Shown here in pieces: positions 27,760 to 36,417 of a stretch of DNA of 64,000 bases. This DNA is from an uncultured Lachnospiraceae bacterium (GTDB lineage Bacteria; Bacillota; Clostridia; Lachnospirales; Lachnospiraceae). Position 1 is the stretch's first letter; every line of letters starts with the position of its first letter. A program made the translations under genes and the position numbers. The stretch lies in contig CAMEJJ010000012.1 in the NCBI GenBank assembly GCA_945919795.1, positions 32,153 to 96,152 on the forward strand. The letters are read 5' to 3'. Under the pieces are notes generated by a model, which searched no databases, had not been told where the DNA came from, and saw nothing but the letters and a program-made list of their open reading frames with translations.

Positions 27760-28779
27760 TTATCGATTGCTTACTTCTATAACTTTATTCAGCGTTTCCA
27801 ATGCCTTTTTGCTGTCAATCAATTCTGCTGCCAGTTTCACTCCATCGGCAAAGGTCTCTGCTTTATTGCCAATATATAAAGATGCTCCGGCATTCAATAA
27901 AACGGCATTTCTCTTATGTCCTCGTTCCTCACCGCTCAAAATAGCTTTTGTAATAGCCGCATTTTCTTCCGGTGTTCCTCCGACTAAATCCTCTTTCCTG
28001 CATCTTTCAAATCCAAAGTCTTCCGGTGTAATGACATAATTTTTCATCCAGCCGTCTTTAAATTCACAGATGGTTGTGGGAGAGCTTAAAGATATTTCAT
28101 CCAATTTATCCTGTCCGTATACAACCATACCCCTTTCCACGCCAAGATTAATTAAAACCTGTGCCAGAGGCTGAACCAGATATTCGTCATATACACCGAG
28201 TAACTGCATTTTGGGACTACCGGGATTTGTCAACGGTCCCAAAATATTAAATACGGTTCGAAATCCCAATTCTTTTCGAATGGCTCCCACATACTTCATG
28301 GATGTATGATATTTCTGCGCAAAAAAGAAACACATTCCTGCTTCTTTTAAGAGTTCCACGCATTTATCAGGATCCTGCTGAATATTAACGCCTAATGCTT
28401 CCAGACAGTCTGCCGTTCCGCATTTTGAGGAAGCCGCGCGATTTCCGTGTTTTGCCACTTTCATTCCTCCTGCTGCTGCAACCAGTGCCGAAGTTGTAGA
28501 AATATTAAAGCTCTGTGCATTGTCTCCGCCGGTGCCGACAATTTCAAAAACATCCATACCGGTTTCCACTTTGGTTGCATGGTCACGCATAGCTGCCGCA
28601 CAGCCTGCAATTTCATCGGTTGTTTCTGCCTTTGCACTCTTGGTGGAAAGCGCCGCCAAAAATGCCGCATTTTGTGTCGGTGTGGTTTCCCCACTCATAA
28701 TCTCATTCATAACCTGATAAGCCTCGTCATATCTTAGGTCTTCCTTGTTGACAATTTTTACGATTGCTTCTTTAATCAT
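27760..28779 (-). CDS. trpD: Anthranilate phosphoribosyltransferase
   Basis: The 339-residue enzyme transfers phosphoribose from PRPP to anthranilate, the second step of tryptophan synthesis. Motifs are [14 protein letters not shown] near residues 83-96, [20 protein letters not shown] near 110-130, and GPLTNPGSP near 180. The start has AAAGGAG upstream. The gene stands alone, with none of trpE, G, C, F, B or A beside it. About 450 bp upstream on the same strand is a T-box whose specifier reads as UGG (Trp), which explains its control. The long spacer between them is full of repeats. Confidence 0.92.
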   Translation of the reverse strand: MIKEAIVKIVNKEDLRYDEAYQVMNEIMSGETTPTQNAAFLAALSTKSAKAETTDEIAGCAAAMRDHATKVETGMDVFEIVGTGGDNAQSFNISTTSALVAAAGGMKVAKHGNRAASSKCGTADCLEALGVNIQQDPDKCVELLKEAGMCFFFAQKYHTSMKYVGAIRKELGFRTVFNILGPLTNPGSPKMQLLGVYDEYLVQPLAQVLINLGVERGMVVYGQDKLDEISLSSPTTICEFKDGWMKNYVITPEDFGFERCRKEDLVGGTPEENAAITKAILSGEERGHKRNAVLLNAGASLYIGNKAETFADGVKLAAELIDSKKALETLNKVIEVSNR

Positions 28780-28798
28780 GTTTCTCTCTCCTTTTTTG

Positions 28799-28870
28799 TT
28801 TGATTATTCTTGTTTGATTTTTGTTATTTGATTTTTGTTGTTTGATTTTTTTGTTTGATTTTCCTTGTAA
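28799..28870. repeat. Short imperfect tandem repeats just upstream of trpD
   Basis: About five units of a TTTGATTTTTGTT-like motif lie between the spacer and the trpD ribosome-binding site. On the transcribed strand this is an A-rich, nearly G-free and probably unstructured leader, which may help ribosome entry. Confidence 0.5.
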
Positions 28871-28962
28871 AATTTTTCTTATTCTTTATTTTTTATAATT
28901 GCGTTTTTTTCTGTTAGAACATTTTATATCTTTATCTAACAGTTTTTCCATATCTTGAGCCC

Positions 28963-29070
28963 ACATGCTCTTTCTTCTTGTCATGCCATTATTGCCTTTT
29001 ACCTCATCTTGGTCCTACATGCGCTTTCCGCTTGTCATGCCATTATTGCCTTTTACCTTATCTTGGGCCT
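28963..29070. repeat. Two tandem 54-bp repeats in the trpD leader
   Basis: Units 28963-29016 and 29017-29070 each begin ACATGC and contain TTGTCATGCCATTATTGCC, and differ at only a few positions. A partial third unit may precede them (CTTGAGCCC at 28954). No open frame with a ribosome-binding site crosses them. Confidence 0.7.
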
Positions 29071-29078
29071 ACTTCCTT

Positions 29079-29230
29079 TGGCTCATCGTGTCAATCAGTC
29101 TCTGACTGATTGCTATACACCCTGTATAATCACTTCGATTTCACTTCGTTCCATCTCAGTGATTATACGTTCGCCAAATTCAAATTCTTGTGCAAGCACA
29201 AATTTGAACTTGGCTCATCGTGTATAACAA
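29079..29230. repeat. Chain of hairpins bounded by a direct repeat in the trpD leader
   Basis: GGCTCATCGTGT occurs at both ends (about 29080 and 29212). Between them are three self-complementary blocks: CAATCAG/CTGATTG, TATAATCACT/AGTGATTATA, and CCAAATTCAAATT / AATTTGAACTTGG around a TTGTGCAAGCACAA centre. The direct-repeat borders suggest an insertion or a set of stacked small palindromes. No gene is present. Confidence 0.55.
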
Positions 29231-29510
29231 AAAAGTCCCTGACAGAATCTTATCTGCCAAGGACGAATAATCTTTATCCGCGGTGCCACCTTGAATTTGT
29301 GAACAATCACACGCTCTGCAGGATACCTCTGATATCCCCGGCAACTGACGCATGCCTTACGTCGCAATATACTCGATTAATGATTATCAACCTTTCCCTG
29401 CGCCCTCCGTGGTCCATTTGACGTCTTGTTTCCTGCCTGTTTCTCAGCATCACAGGCTCTCTGTAGGGGCGTGAAACGCCGTTATCTCCACTTCATCGGT
29501 TTAACTTATT
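29229..29510 (-). promoter_or_regulatory. T-box riboswitch, tryptophan specifier, upstream of trpD
   Basis: On the minus strand the T-box proper is AAGGTGGCACCGCGG, which holds the NCCA-binding bulge (around 29278-29290). It is followed by a terminator, GTCCTTGGCAGA / TCTGTCAGGGAC plus TTTTTT, at 29264-29229. The 5' part has the AGAGAGCC to GGC distal Stem I pattern. The specifier region reads AAA-TGG-ACC at about 29418-29411, that is UGG for Trp, which agrees with trpD downstream. Uncharged tRNA-Trp should favour the antiterminator. The specifier was assigned by pattern rather than by folding. Confidence 0.88.
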
Positions 29511-29575
29511 AAATTAGTAAAATCTTAGCACTTCGTTCATTTCTTGTCAACTGCTATTCCTTAAATATTTTTCCC

Positions 29576-29804
29576 TTTTCGGATTTGTGTTTCCAATATA
29601 TATCTCCGACGGCTTTTGCAAGGTTTTGTGACTTTCTTAGCGGTATGACGAGCAAAAATGATGCCCAGTTTCAACTGTTTGAAGACGAAGTCTGAGTTTT
29701 GAAACCGGGCATTTTATAAATTTTTGTGAGCATACCGCTTAGAAAGTCTAAAAACCGAAGTACGAGGCGGCAAAGATATATATTGGAAACACAAATCCGA
29801 AAAG
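29576..29804 (-). repeat. Palindromic element family R, copy R3
   Basis: This copy is in reverse orientation to R1. The outer arms (29576-29606 and 29774-29804; key part TTCGGATTTGTGTTTCC) are a perfect 31-bp inverted repeat, and R5 shares them. Inside, ACCGCTAAGAAAGTC-type arms pair, and the inner stem GCCCGGTTTCAA / TTGAAACTGGGC (minus strand) contains one G-T pair. It ends 11 bp past the glgP stop. Compared with R4 the middle arms carry paired changes (GGTATG/CATACC versus GGCATG/CATGCC). Confidence 0.88.
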
Positions 29805-29814
29805 AAAATTATTT

Positions 29815-32064
29815 TTACAGTTTCCAAATTTCTTTATTATACTGATCAATCGTTCTGTCTGATGAGAAGAATCCGGCTTTGCTGATATTAACAAGCATCA
29901 TCTTAGCCCATTTCTTGCGATCTTCATATGCTTCATAACATACATCTTTTGTCTTTACATATTCTGCAACATCCGGGAAAGTCATGAACCAGTCTTTGTT
30001 GAGTAGTTCGTTGTATAAACGTTCCAGATTTTCTTTGCAGCCGATCTTCATTAAATCATCGCTTACGATGAAGTCAACAGCACGTTTTAAATCTTCATCC
30101 TTTTCATAGTAAGATCTGGAATTGTAATCTCCGCGTGCGTAACGGTCGATGACTGTCTGGGAATCTTCACCAAAGACAAAAATGTTTTCATCGCCAACTA
30201 ATTCTGCAATTTCCACATTTGCTCCGTCACTGGTTCCAAGTGTAACGGCACCATTTAACATAAACTTCATGTTGGAAGTACCGGAAGCTTCTTTGGATGC
30301 CAGTGAAATCTGCTCGGAAATATCACACGCGGGTATTAATTTTTCTGCCATGGTAACATTGTAGTTTTCAACCATAATGACCTTTAAGTAAGGACTTACT
30401 TCCGGATCATTGTTAATCAATTCCTGTAAGCATAAAATTAAATGAATAATATCTTTTGCAATGATATAAGCCGGCGCTGCTTTTGCACCAAAAATGGCGG
30501 TAATTGGTCTTGTCGGTTTCTTTCCTGCTTTGATTTCAAAATATTTGTGAATGATAAACAATGCATTCATCTGCTGACGTTTATACTCATGCAGACGTTT
30601 TATCTGAATATCAAAAATGGAAGTCGTATCAATATCCAGATTCTGTGTCTTTTTCAGGTAATCTTTCAATTCCGTTTTCTTTTCAGATTTCACAGCAAGC
30701 ACTTTGTCAAGAACTTCATCATTGTCGACAAATTCTCCAAGCTTGGTCAGTTCCATAGCATCCTTTTTCCAGCCTTCTCCGATTAATTCTGTAATCAGTG
30801 TTGCCAACTGCGGATTGCAGGCCATTAACCAACGACGGAATGTAATTCCGTTGGTCTTGTTATTGAATTTTTCAGGATACAGTTTATAGAAGTTGTTTAA
30901 CTCTGTATCTTTCAGAATTTCCGTATGCAGATATGCCACACCGTTGACACTATAACCATAGTGAATATCCATGTGTGCCATGTGTACTAAACCGTCTTTA
31001 ATGATATACGTGCTCTCATCTACAACTTTTTCACGAACACGGTTGTCCAATTCACGAATAATCGGCATTAACTGAGGAACAACCTTTTCCATATAGTGAA
31101 TGGGCCATTTTTCAAGAGCTTCTGCCAAAATTGTGTGATTGGTATATGCACATACTTTGGAAACGATTTTGATTGCCTTTTTCATTCGAATACCGCGTTC
31201 CTGTAACAGGCGGATCAATTCCGGAATCACCATGGAAGGATGGGTATCATTAATCTGAATGGTTGCATAATCTGCAAGATCATATAAATCCGATCCCTTT
31301 GCAACGGCTTCATCCAAAATCAGTTGCGCTGCATTGCTGACCATGAAGTACTGCTGGTACACACGAAGCATTCTTCCTTTATCATCAGAATCATCGGGAT
31401 ATAAAAACAATGTCAAATTCTTTTCAATTAACTCTTTGTCAAAATCAATGTTGTCACCAACAATGCTTTCATCTACTGATTCAATATCAAATAAATGAAG
31501 CTTTGTGGTACGGTTATCATAACCTAAAACATCAATATCATACATTCTGGATTTTACTGTCATACCGCCAAATTTCACATCATAGCAGGTTTCTGTTTTG
31601 TGAAGCCAGCTGTTTTCTTCCATCCAGGGATTCGGTGTTTCTTTCTGAAGGTGGTTTTCAAATACCTGTTTAAATAAACCGTAATGATAGTTAAGACCCA
31701 CACCGTCTCCGTTTAGTCCAAGTGTTGCAATGGAATCCAAGAAGCACGCTGCAAGTCTTCCAAGACCACCGTTTCCTAAAGAAGGTTCCGGCTCTACTTC
31801 TTCAATTTCTGCCAAAGATTTTCCCTGTGCGGAAAGTTCTTCTTTGATTTCATCATAAATGCCTAGATTAATTAAATTGTTGGATAACAGTTTACCAATC
31901 AAAAATTCAGCGGAAATATAATAAAGTTTTTTCTTACCTTCATTGCTTACCTTCTTGGTTGCCATGTCTTTTGTCAGATTCAACAACGCCACATAAAGTT
32001 CTTCATTGCTGCAGTCAGCAATATTTTTGTTGCAGTTCTTTGACAAATAGTCTTGTAATTTCAT
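29815..32064 (-). CDS. glgP: Glycogen/maltodextrin phosphorylase
   Basis: This 749-residue GT35 enzyme releases glucose-1-phosphate from alpha-1,4-glucans. The pyridoxal-phosphate block [20 protein letters not shown] is near residue 590, followed by [10 protein letters not shown]. The N-terminal substrate block [14 protein letters not shown] is near 97-110. It is shorter than E. coli GlgP, as in many Clostridia, from small deletions spread over the chain. A promoter-like -10 with a LacI-type operator lies just upstream. The ABC importer genes 136 bp further upstream suggest it processes imported maltodextrins as well as stored glycogen. Confidence 0.95.
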   Translation of the reverse strand: MKLQDYLSKNCNKNIADCSNEELYVALLNLTKDMATKKVSNEGKKKLYYISAEFLIGKLLSNNLINLGIYDEIKEELSAQGKSLAEIEEVEPEPSLGNGGLGRLAACFLDSIATLGLNGDGVGLNYHYGLFKQVFENHLQKETPNPWMEENSWLHKTETCYDVKFGGMTVKSRMYDIDVLGYDNRTTKLHLFDIESVDESIVGDNIDFDKELIEKNLTLFLYPDDSDDKGRMLRVYQQYFMVSNAAQLILDEAVAKGSDLYDLADYATIQINDTHPSMVIPELIRLLQERGIRMKKAIKIVSKVCAYTNHTILAEALEKWPIHYMEKVVPQLMPIIRELDNRVREKVVDESTYIIKDGLVHMAHMDIHYGYSVNGVAYLHTEILKDTELNNFYKLYPEKFNNKTNGITFRRWLMACNPQLATLITELIGEGWKKDAMELTKLGEFVDNDEVLDKVLAVKSEKKTELKDYLKKTQNLDIDTTSIFDIQIKRLHEYKRQQMNALFIIHKYFEIKAGKKPTRPITAIFGAKAAPAYIIAKDIIHLILCLQELINNDPEVSPYLKVIMVENYNVTMAEKLIPACDISEQISLASKEASGTSNMKFMLNGAVTLGTSDGANVEIAELVGDENIFVFGEDSQTVIDRYARGDYNSRSYYEKDEDLKRAVDFIVSDDLMKIGCKENLERLYNELLNKDWFMTFPDVAEYVKTKDVCYEAYEDRKKWAKMMLVNISKAGFFSSDRTIDQYNKEIWKL

Positions 32065-32116
32065 CAGATTTCCTCCATGTATATATTTTTAATCTAAGAT
32101 AAGCTATCTTTAACAA

Positions 32117-32140
32117 CGAAAACGATTCCGATACATTATA
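32117..32140 (-). promoter_or_regulatory. -10 element and LacI-family/cre-like operator before glgP
   Basis: On the minus strand TATAAT (32140-32135) is followed at once by CGGAATCGTTTTCG (32130-32117). That is a palindrome of the AAANCGNTTT kind bound by LacI-family regulators, including MalR-like repressors and CcpA. Its place over the transcription start fits repression. The -35 is weak. No LacI-family gene is in the window. Confidence 0.55.
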
Positions 32141-32200
32141 TCATAATTAATATAATTAGCATTAGTACCAAAATCAATTTTTTAAAGATGACTATATCTA

Positions 32201-33052
32201 TTAACCTTTTACAGCGCCTGCCGCCACACCTTTTATGATGTATTTCTGACATGTGAGGTAGAAAACAATAACAGGAATGATACTTAATGTAATCAACGCC
32301 ATAATAGCACCTAAATCCACTGTACCATAGCTTCCCTGTAAATACTGGATATGAATCGGAATAGTCATATATTCCGTACGATCCAATACCAGGTAAGGTA
32401 AGAGATAGTCGTTCCAAATCCACATAATTTCCAAAATACCAACAGAAATTATGGTGGGTTTTAACATCGGAAGAACAACTAAGAAGAAGGTCGCAATCGG
32501 GTTACATCCGTCGATTGCGGCTGCTTCCTCAATTTCCAGAGGTAATACCTTAATAAATCCTGTGAACATAAACACGGCCAACCCGGCACCAAAGCCCAGG
32601 TATATAATTGGGATTGTAAAGGGAGTATTCAATTTCAGGGTATCTGCCGTTTTGGTCAGCGTAAACATAACCATCTGAAAAGGAACTACCATGGAAAATA
32701 CAAAAACATAATACATGATTTTGCAAAATTTATTATTAACACGTACAATGTACCATGCTGCCATAGAGGCGAATAACAAGATTAAAATTGTTGCTAAAAT
32801 TGTTATGGTAACACTGTACATTACAGATTTTCCAAAAGGATAATCGCCAAATGTCACACCTTTCATATAGTTTGCAAATCCTGCTGCACTTTTTTGGGAG
32901 GGCCAGCCGAATGTGTCTGTTTTAACGAAAGTGTTTTGTTTGAATGAGTTCATAAACACCAGAAAAATCGGCAATACCCATACAACTGCACAGATAATCA
33001 GCACAATCATACCGGAAATAAGGCCGGCCATTTTCTTTTTACGTCTTTTCAT
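32201..33052 (-). CDS. Sugar ABC transporter permease (MalG/CUT1 type)
   Basis: This 283-residue inner-membrane protein has six TM segments and the cytoplasmic EAA loop EAAAIDGCNPIATFFLVVLP near residues 180-200, which docks the ATPase. The start has a basic, lysine-rich N-terminus. It is the last gene of the binding protein, MalF-like, MalG-like run, 2 bp after the MalF-like gene. No ATP-binding subunit is encoded here, so a shared MsmX-type ATPase elsewhere is expected. Substrate is not provable from the sequence; maltodextrin is suggested by the glgP neighbour. Confidence 0.9.
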   Translation of the reverse strand: MKRRKKKMAGLISGMIVLIICAVVWVLPIFLVFMNSFKQNTFVKTDTFGWPSQKSAAGFANYMKGVTFGDYPFGKSVMYSVTITILATILILLFASMAAWYIVRVNNKFCKIMYYVFVFSMVVPFQMVMFTLTKTADTLKLNTPFTIPIIYLGFGAGLAVFMFTGFIKVLPLEIEEAAAIDGCNPIATFFLVVLPMLKPTIISVGILEIMWIWNDYLLPYLVLDRTEYMTIPIHIQYLQGSYGTVDLGAIMALITLSIIPVIVFYLTCQKYIIKGVAAGAVKG

Positions 33053-33054
33053 TA

Positions 33055-33966
33055 TTACTGCACCTCCTTATCTTTTGTAGCAGACAACTGAATCAAAGAG
33101 ATCGCTGCAACCAGTACAAAGAATAACACCGCTTTTGCCTGAGCCACGCCTCTAGCTGTAGAGGACTGTCCATAGAATGTGTTATAGATGTTTAGCGCTA
33201 ACATTTCTGTTGTCTTTACAACAGTTCCATCTGCCTGCCAGTTGAAAGGCTGACCACCTGTCAGTGCCAGATTCTGGTCAAACAGCTTAAAGCCGTTTGT
33301 TAAGGATAAGAATAAACAGATGGTTACGGAAGGCATCAAATTCGGAAGTATAACCCGGAATAATGTCTGAAGCTTGGTAGCTCCGTCAATACGGGCAGCT
33401 TCCATCATATCCTCAGGGATAGACTGAATGCCGGCAATATAAATAATCATCATGTAACCAATCTGCTGCCAGCACATCAAAATGATCAAGCCCCAGAAAC
33501 CGTATTTGGTTTCCAGAAGAATGCTGGTGTTATACCGGCTTAAAATACCATCAAAAATCATACTCCAAATGTAGCCCAGTACGATACCACCGATTAAGTT
33601 CGGCATGAAGAAAACCGTACGGAAGATGTTGGTGCCTTTAATACCCTGAGTCAGAAGAAATGCCAGGAAGAATGCCAATACATTGACCAACACCAAAGAA
33701 ACTACCGTATACAATGAAGTAAATCCAAATGCATGAACAAATGTTGCGTCATGAAATGCTTTTATATAATTTCCAATGCCGATAAACTCTGCATCACTGG
33801 TTGTAGTAAATGAACAAAATGATAAATAGAATCCTTTGATGAAGGGATACACAAATCCGACAAAAAAAGCAATTGTAATCGGTAATAAAAATACCGGGAA
33901 AAAGCGAGCAATCGGACGTGTAATCATGCTAGAATTCACAATTTTCTCAGTTTTTTTCTTTTTCAT
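33055..33966 (-). CDS. Sugar ABC transporter permease (MalF/CUT1 type)
   Basis: The protein has 303 residues, with about six TM segments and the EAA loop MEAARIDGATKLQTLFRVIL near residues 190-210. The N-terminus is short and basic (MKKKKTEKIVNSS), without the extra periplasmic domain of E. coli MalF. It forms a heterodimer with the next gene product. It lies 20 bp after the binding-protein gene. Confidence 0.9.
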   Translation of the reverse strand: MKKKKTEKIVNSSMITRPIARFFPVFLLPITIAFFVGFVYPFIKGFYLSFCSFTTTSDAEFIGIGNYIKAFHDATFVHAFGFTSLYTVVSLVLVNVLAFFLAFLLTQGIKGTNIFRTVFFMPNLIGGIVLGYIWSMIFDGILSRYNTSILLETKYGFWGLIILMCWQQIGYMMIIYIAGIQSIPEDMMEAARIDGATKLQTLFRVILPNLMPSVTICLFLSLTNGFKLFDQNLALTGGQPFNWQADGTVVKTTEMLALNIYNTFYGQSSTARGVAQAKAVLFFVLVAAISLIQLSATKDKEVQ

Positions 33967-33985
33967 ATTTCCATATTTCTTTCTT

Positions 33986-35308
33986 TTATTGGTTTGCTGC
34001 TTTGTACTGTGTCGCCCAACCGGCTGTGAATGCTGTTACAACATTGTCCCAAGAGCCGCCTGCATCGTACTGATTCATAGCTGCTACAAGCCCTGCCCTC
34101 CAGTCACTTATATTAGGAGTATAGTTAAATGTCCACTCAACAGTATATTTACCTTCATCTATATACTTAGATGCATACCGGAAGAATACATTTGAGTTTT
34201 CAACTGCGTTTTTGTACGGAATTTCGCCAAACTGTTCCATCATCATCTGCGTACCTTTTTCAGACGTTACTAACCAGTACATGAAATCAAGTGTTGCTTT
34301 CTGATCAGCTTCTGAAGCGTTTTTGTTAACAGCCCAGCAGTTTTCTGTGCCGGAGCAAAGGCCTGCATTTTCTTCTCCATCAGCGCCACAGTAAATTGGG
34401 ATCATAGCTAAGTCTTCGTCAGTCCAGACTTCGCTTAATGCGCCGTATTCCCACGTACCATTCTGGAAGAATACTGCTTCACCGTTTTTAAATTCAGCTT
34501 CAGCATCATATCCGCCGGTCGCTAATGTAGCCGGATCTACTGCTGCATCTGTGATATATAAATCCCAAATGTTTTTGAATAAATCAAGGTATGTTCCTTT
34601 GATTTCTGCAGGACATTCTGTCCAGTTGTCTGCTTTTGCTTCATAATATAAAGGCATATTTGCTAAGTGACCTGAAAATCTCCAAGAAGAGGAGTCATCC
34701 ATACCGGATGATGTAAATGCATCAAATCCAAGTTCATCTGCGCGAGCATGAATATCATCAGCAACCATTTTTAATGAGGCAAAATCTTTGATGTCGTCCA
34801 AAGAGTAACCTGCTTCTCCCAAAAGTTTTATATTTGTGATGATACCAAAACTCTCATAGCAGTAACCGATAGCGCAGACTTTTCCGTCTGCATCATATAA
34901 TGTAAAATCATCGGTTGTTAATTCGTTATAAACATCTGTTCCTTTTAAATCTAAGCAGTACTTACCCCAAGTTTTAACAGCTGCCTGATCACCAACAACA
35001 AACAGTGTAGGGGCTTTTGATTTGTCCATTTCTGCTGTTAATGTTGATTCGTAGTTACCGGATGCTGCGGTTACAACTTTAACAGGAACTCCTGTTTCTG
35101 CTGTATAATCTGAAGCAATCTGTTGTAATGCTTCATCTGCTTCAGGTTTGAAGTTTAACCAGTAGACAGAACCGCCTTTAGCGGACGATTCTGTTACCGT
35201 TGAACCACCGTCTGATGATTCTGTTGAACCTGCCGTGTTTCCACAACCAACAAGTGTTGCTGCTACCATACTTACGCATAACAATGCGCCAATCAGTTTC
35301 CTTTTCAT
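33986..35308 (-). CDS. Sugar-binding lipoprotein of the ABC transporter
   Basis: This 440-residue protein has a lipoprotein signal peptide (MKRKLIGALLCVSMVAATLV with lipobox LVGC, acylated Cys at 22), then a Gly/Ser-rich linker. A family 1 extracellular solute-binding domain follows (VYWLNFKPEADEALQQIASD start). Aromatic residues are frequent, as usual for oligosaccharide binders. It is the first gene of the importer operon. The substrate is not certain; the GlgP neighbour favours alpha-glucans. Confidence 0.9.
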   Translation of the reverse strand: MKRKLIGALLCVSMVAATLVGCGNTAGSTESSDGGSTVTESSAKGGSVYWLNFKPEADEALQQIASDYTAETGVPVKVVTAASGNYESTLTAEMDKSKAPTLFVVGDQAAVKTWGKYCLDLKGTDVYNELTTDDFTLYDADGKVCAIGYCYESFGIITNIKLLGEAGYSLDDIKDFASLKMVADDIHARADELGFDAFTSSGMDDSSSWRFSGHLANMPLYYEAKADNWTECPAEIKGTYLDLFKNIWDLYITDAAVDPATLATGGYDAEAEFKNGEAVFFQNGTWEYGALSEVWTDEDLAMIPIYCGADGEENAGLCSGTENCWAVNKNASEADQKATLDFMYWLVTSEKGTQMMMEQFGEIPYKNAVENSNVFFRYASKYIDEGKYTVEWTFNYTPNISDWRAGLVAAMNQYDAGGSWDNVVTAFTAGWATQYKAANQ

Positions 35309-35439
35309 GTTTTTCCCTTTCTTTTCTTGTTAATATCGCACAATCAGAATTCTGTTTTCATTTGTATTATTGCCCTAAACAGTAAAAATATCCCACAAAT
35401 AGTCTTGCCGGATTTGATTCATAAAATATCACCACAATA

Positions 35440-35488
35440 AAAAAACTTCTGTTCGGACTTTATTCAAGTCTTCTAACAGAAGTTTTTT
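35440..35488. terminator. Bidirectional terminator between pseudogene and importer operon
   Basis: AACTTCTGTT and AACAGAAGTT arms with an inner GACTT/AAGTC stem are flanked by A- and T-runs on both sides, so it can end transcription in either direction. It separates the decayed gene from the ABC importer. Confidence 0.8.
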
Positions 35489-35561
35489 AATATTATTATG
35501 ATATTCAATTACTATATCAGTCGCTTTGCATCTTCCAATGCAATAGGTCTTCCCCTTAAAT

Positions 35562-35985
35562 TCATGCATAATAATTCCCTCTTTGTAATGACGGAACAAA
35601 TCCCAGAATAAAGGAAGTTGTTGCTACGGCATCGGCTGTAGCCGGAGAATATCCGTTAAATGCATGCGCAGTATCTGTATGATGAATAATTTCATGATTT
35701 CCGTCATCATATTTAATGTCCAGATATAAATTTTGATAAATTCGATTTATCAATGGTAACACCATCTTTTTGTTTGGTATCCTTTAATTTTACATCAGCC
35801 AGTGTATAGGTTGATACACCGATATTATTAATAGGCTCTATATCGATAGAAGAGTATCCAATATATAAAGTAGCTTCATTTCCTGTTTTTGCGGACCAGA
35901 TGGTATCGAACGAATAACCGTTTAGTCCCATTCCGTCGACATTTTTATTTTTTCCTGCAAATCGTTACATTTTATCGTTTTCCAT
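35562..35985 (-). pseudogene. Decayed gene of unknown function (nonsense and frameshift)
   Basis: An ATG at 35985 has a good ribosome-binding site (AAGGAGC) but reads only MENDKM before TAA. The same frame continues as KNVDGMGLNGYSFDTIWSAK down to about 35720. There, around an AAAATTT run, the coding signal shifts to another frame, reading LYLDIKYDDGNHEIIHHTDT and ending FVPSLQRGNYYA. Removing one T would join the two parts. A product of about 135 residues with a Cys-free, Asp/Tyr-rich sequence would result. I do not recognise the family. A terminator follows at 35440-35488, so the gene once had its own unit. Confidence 0.65.
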
Positions 35986-36110
35986 TTGTCTGTTGCTCCT
36001 TAAATATATTTCTCGATTATGAAATATTATTGGTATCAAGTCACATTGTACTAAAGAAATGATATAAAAGAAACTATCCGTACGGGTAGTTTTGATAAGA
36101 ATATAAAAAA

Positions 36111-36138
36111 AGCCAAATGCTTATAAAAACATTTGGCT
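36111..36138 (-). terminator. Terminator after tRNA-Gln
   Basis: AGCCAAATG / CATTTGGCT with a T-run on the minus strand lies just past the tRNA 3' end. A second hairpin with a short U-tract is at 36072-36093 (ACTATCCG / CGGGTAGT) and may back it up. Confidence 0.75.
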
Positions 36139-36144
36139 AATTAG

Positions 36145-36217
36145 CAGCGCTACCAGGATTCGAACCTGGAAAATGACGGAGTCAGAGTCCGTTGCCTTAC
36201 CGTTTGGCGATAGCGCT
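36145..36217 (-). tRNA. tRNA-Gln (anticodon CTG)
   Basis: The acceptor stem is AGCGCTA / TAGCGCT with G as discriminator. The D-arm is TCGCCAAACGGTAAGGC, the anticodon stem ACGGA / TCCGT around loop CTCTGAC (anticodon CTG), and the T-arm CCAGGTTCGAATCCTGG. The CCA end is not encoded. A promoter lies just upstream: TTGCTT (36258-36253), 17 bp, then TATACT (36235-36230). It is a single tRNA with its own terminator. CTG is the rarer Gln anticodon, reading CAG only, so another tRNA-Gln(TTG) is expected elsewhere. Confidence 0.95.
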
Positions 36218-36348
36218 TCAACATTTGTTAGTATACACAATTCATATTAAAAAAGCAAGTATTAATTTCATTTTTTTGGATTTTTCCAATAATCCCTATT
36301 TTTTCTTTGTTTTGAGCGTCAAAATATGAATTTCAGAAGCATTAAAAA

Positions 36349-36378
36349 GGGCAGGATTACTGTTTATCAACCCTGCCC
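36349..36378 (-). terminator. Terminator after glnN
   Basis: GGGCAGG / CCCTGCCC stem with TTTTTAATG on the minus strand, 40 bp past the glutamine synthetase stop. Confidence 0.8.
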
Positions 36379-36417
36379 CTGTATCAATCTTATAATGTCT
36401 AATTTTATAATGACGGA

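Noticed and set aside
29110..29421. Plus-strand open frame over the T-box region
   Set aside because: It covers a riboswitch and hairpins on the other strand and has no start signal.
35562..35765. Intact small gene of 67 codons within the decayed gene
   Set aside because: Its ATG overlaps the upstream fragment in another frame and there is no ribosome-binding site; it is the downstream half of a frameshifted gene.
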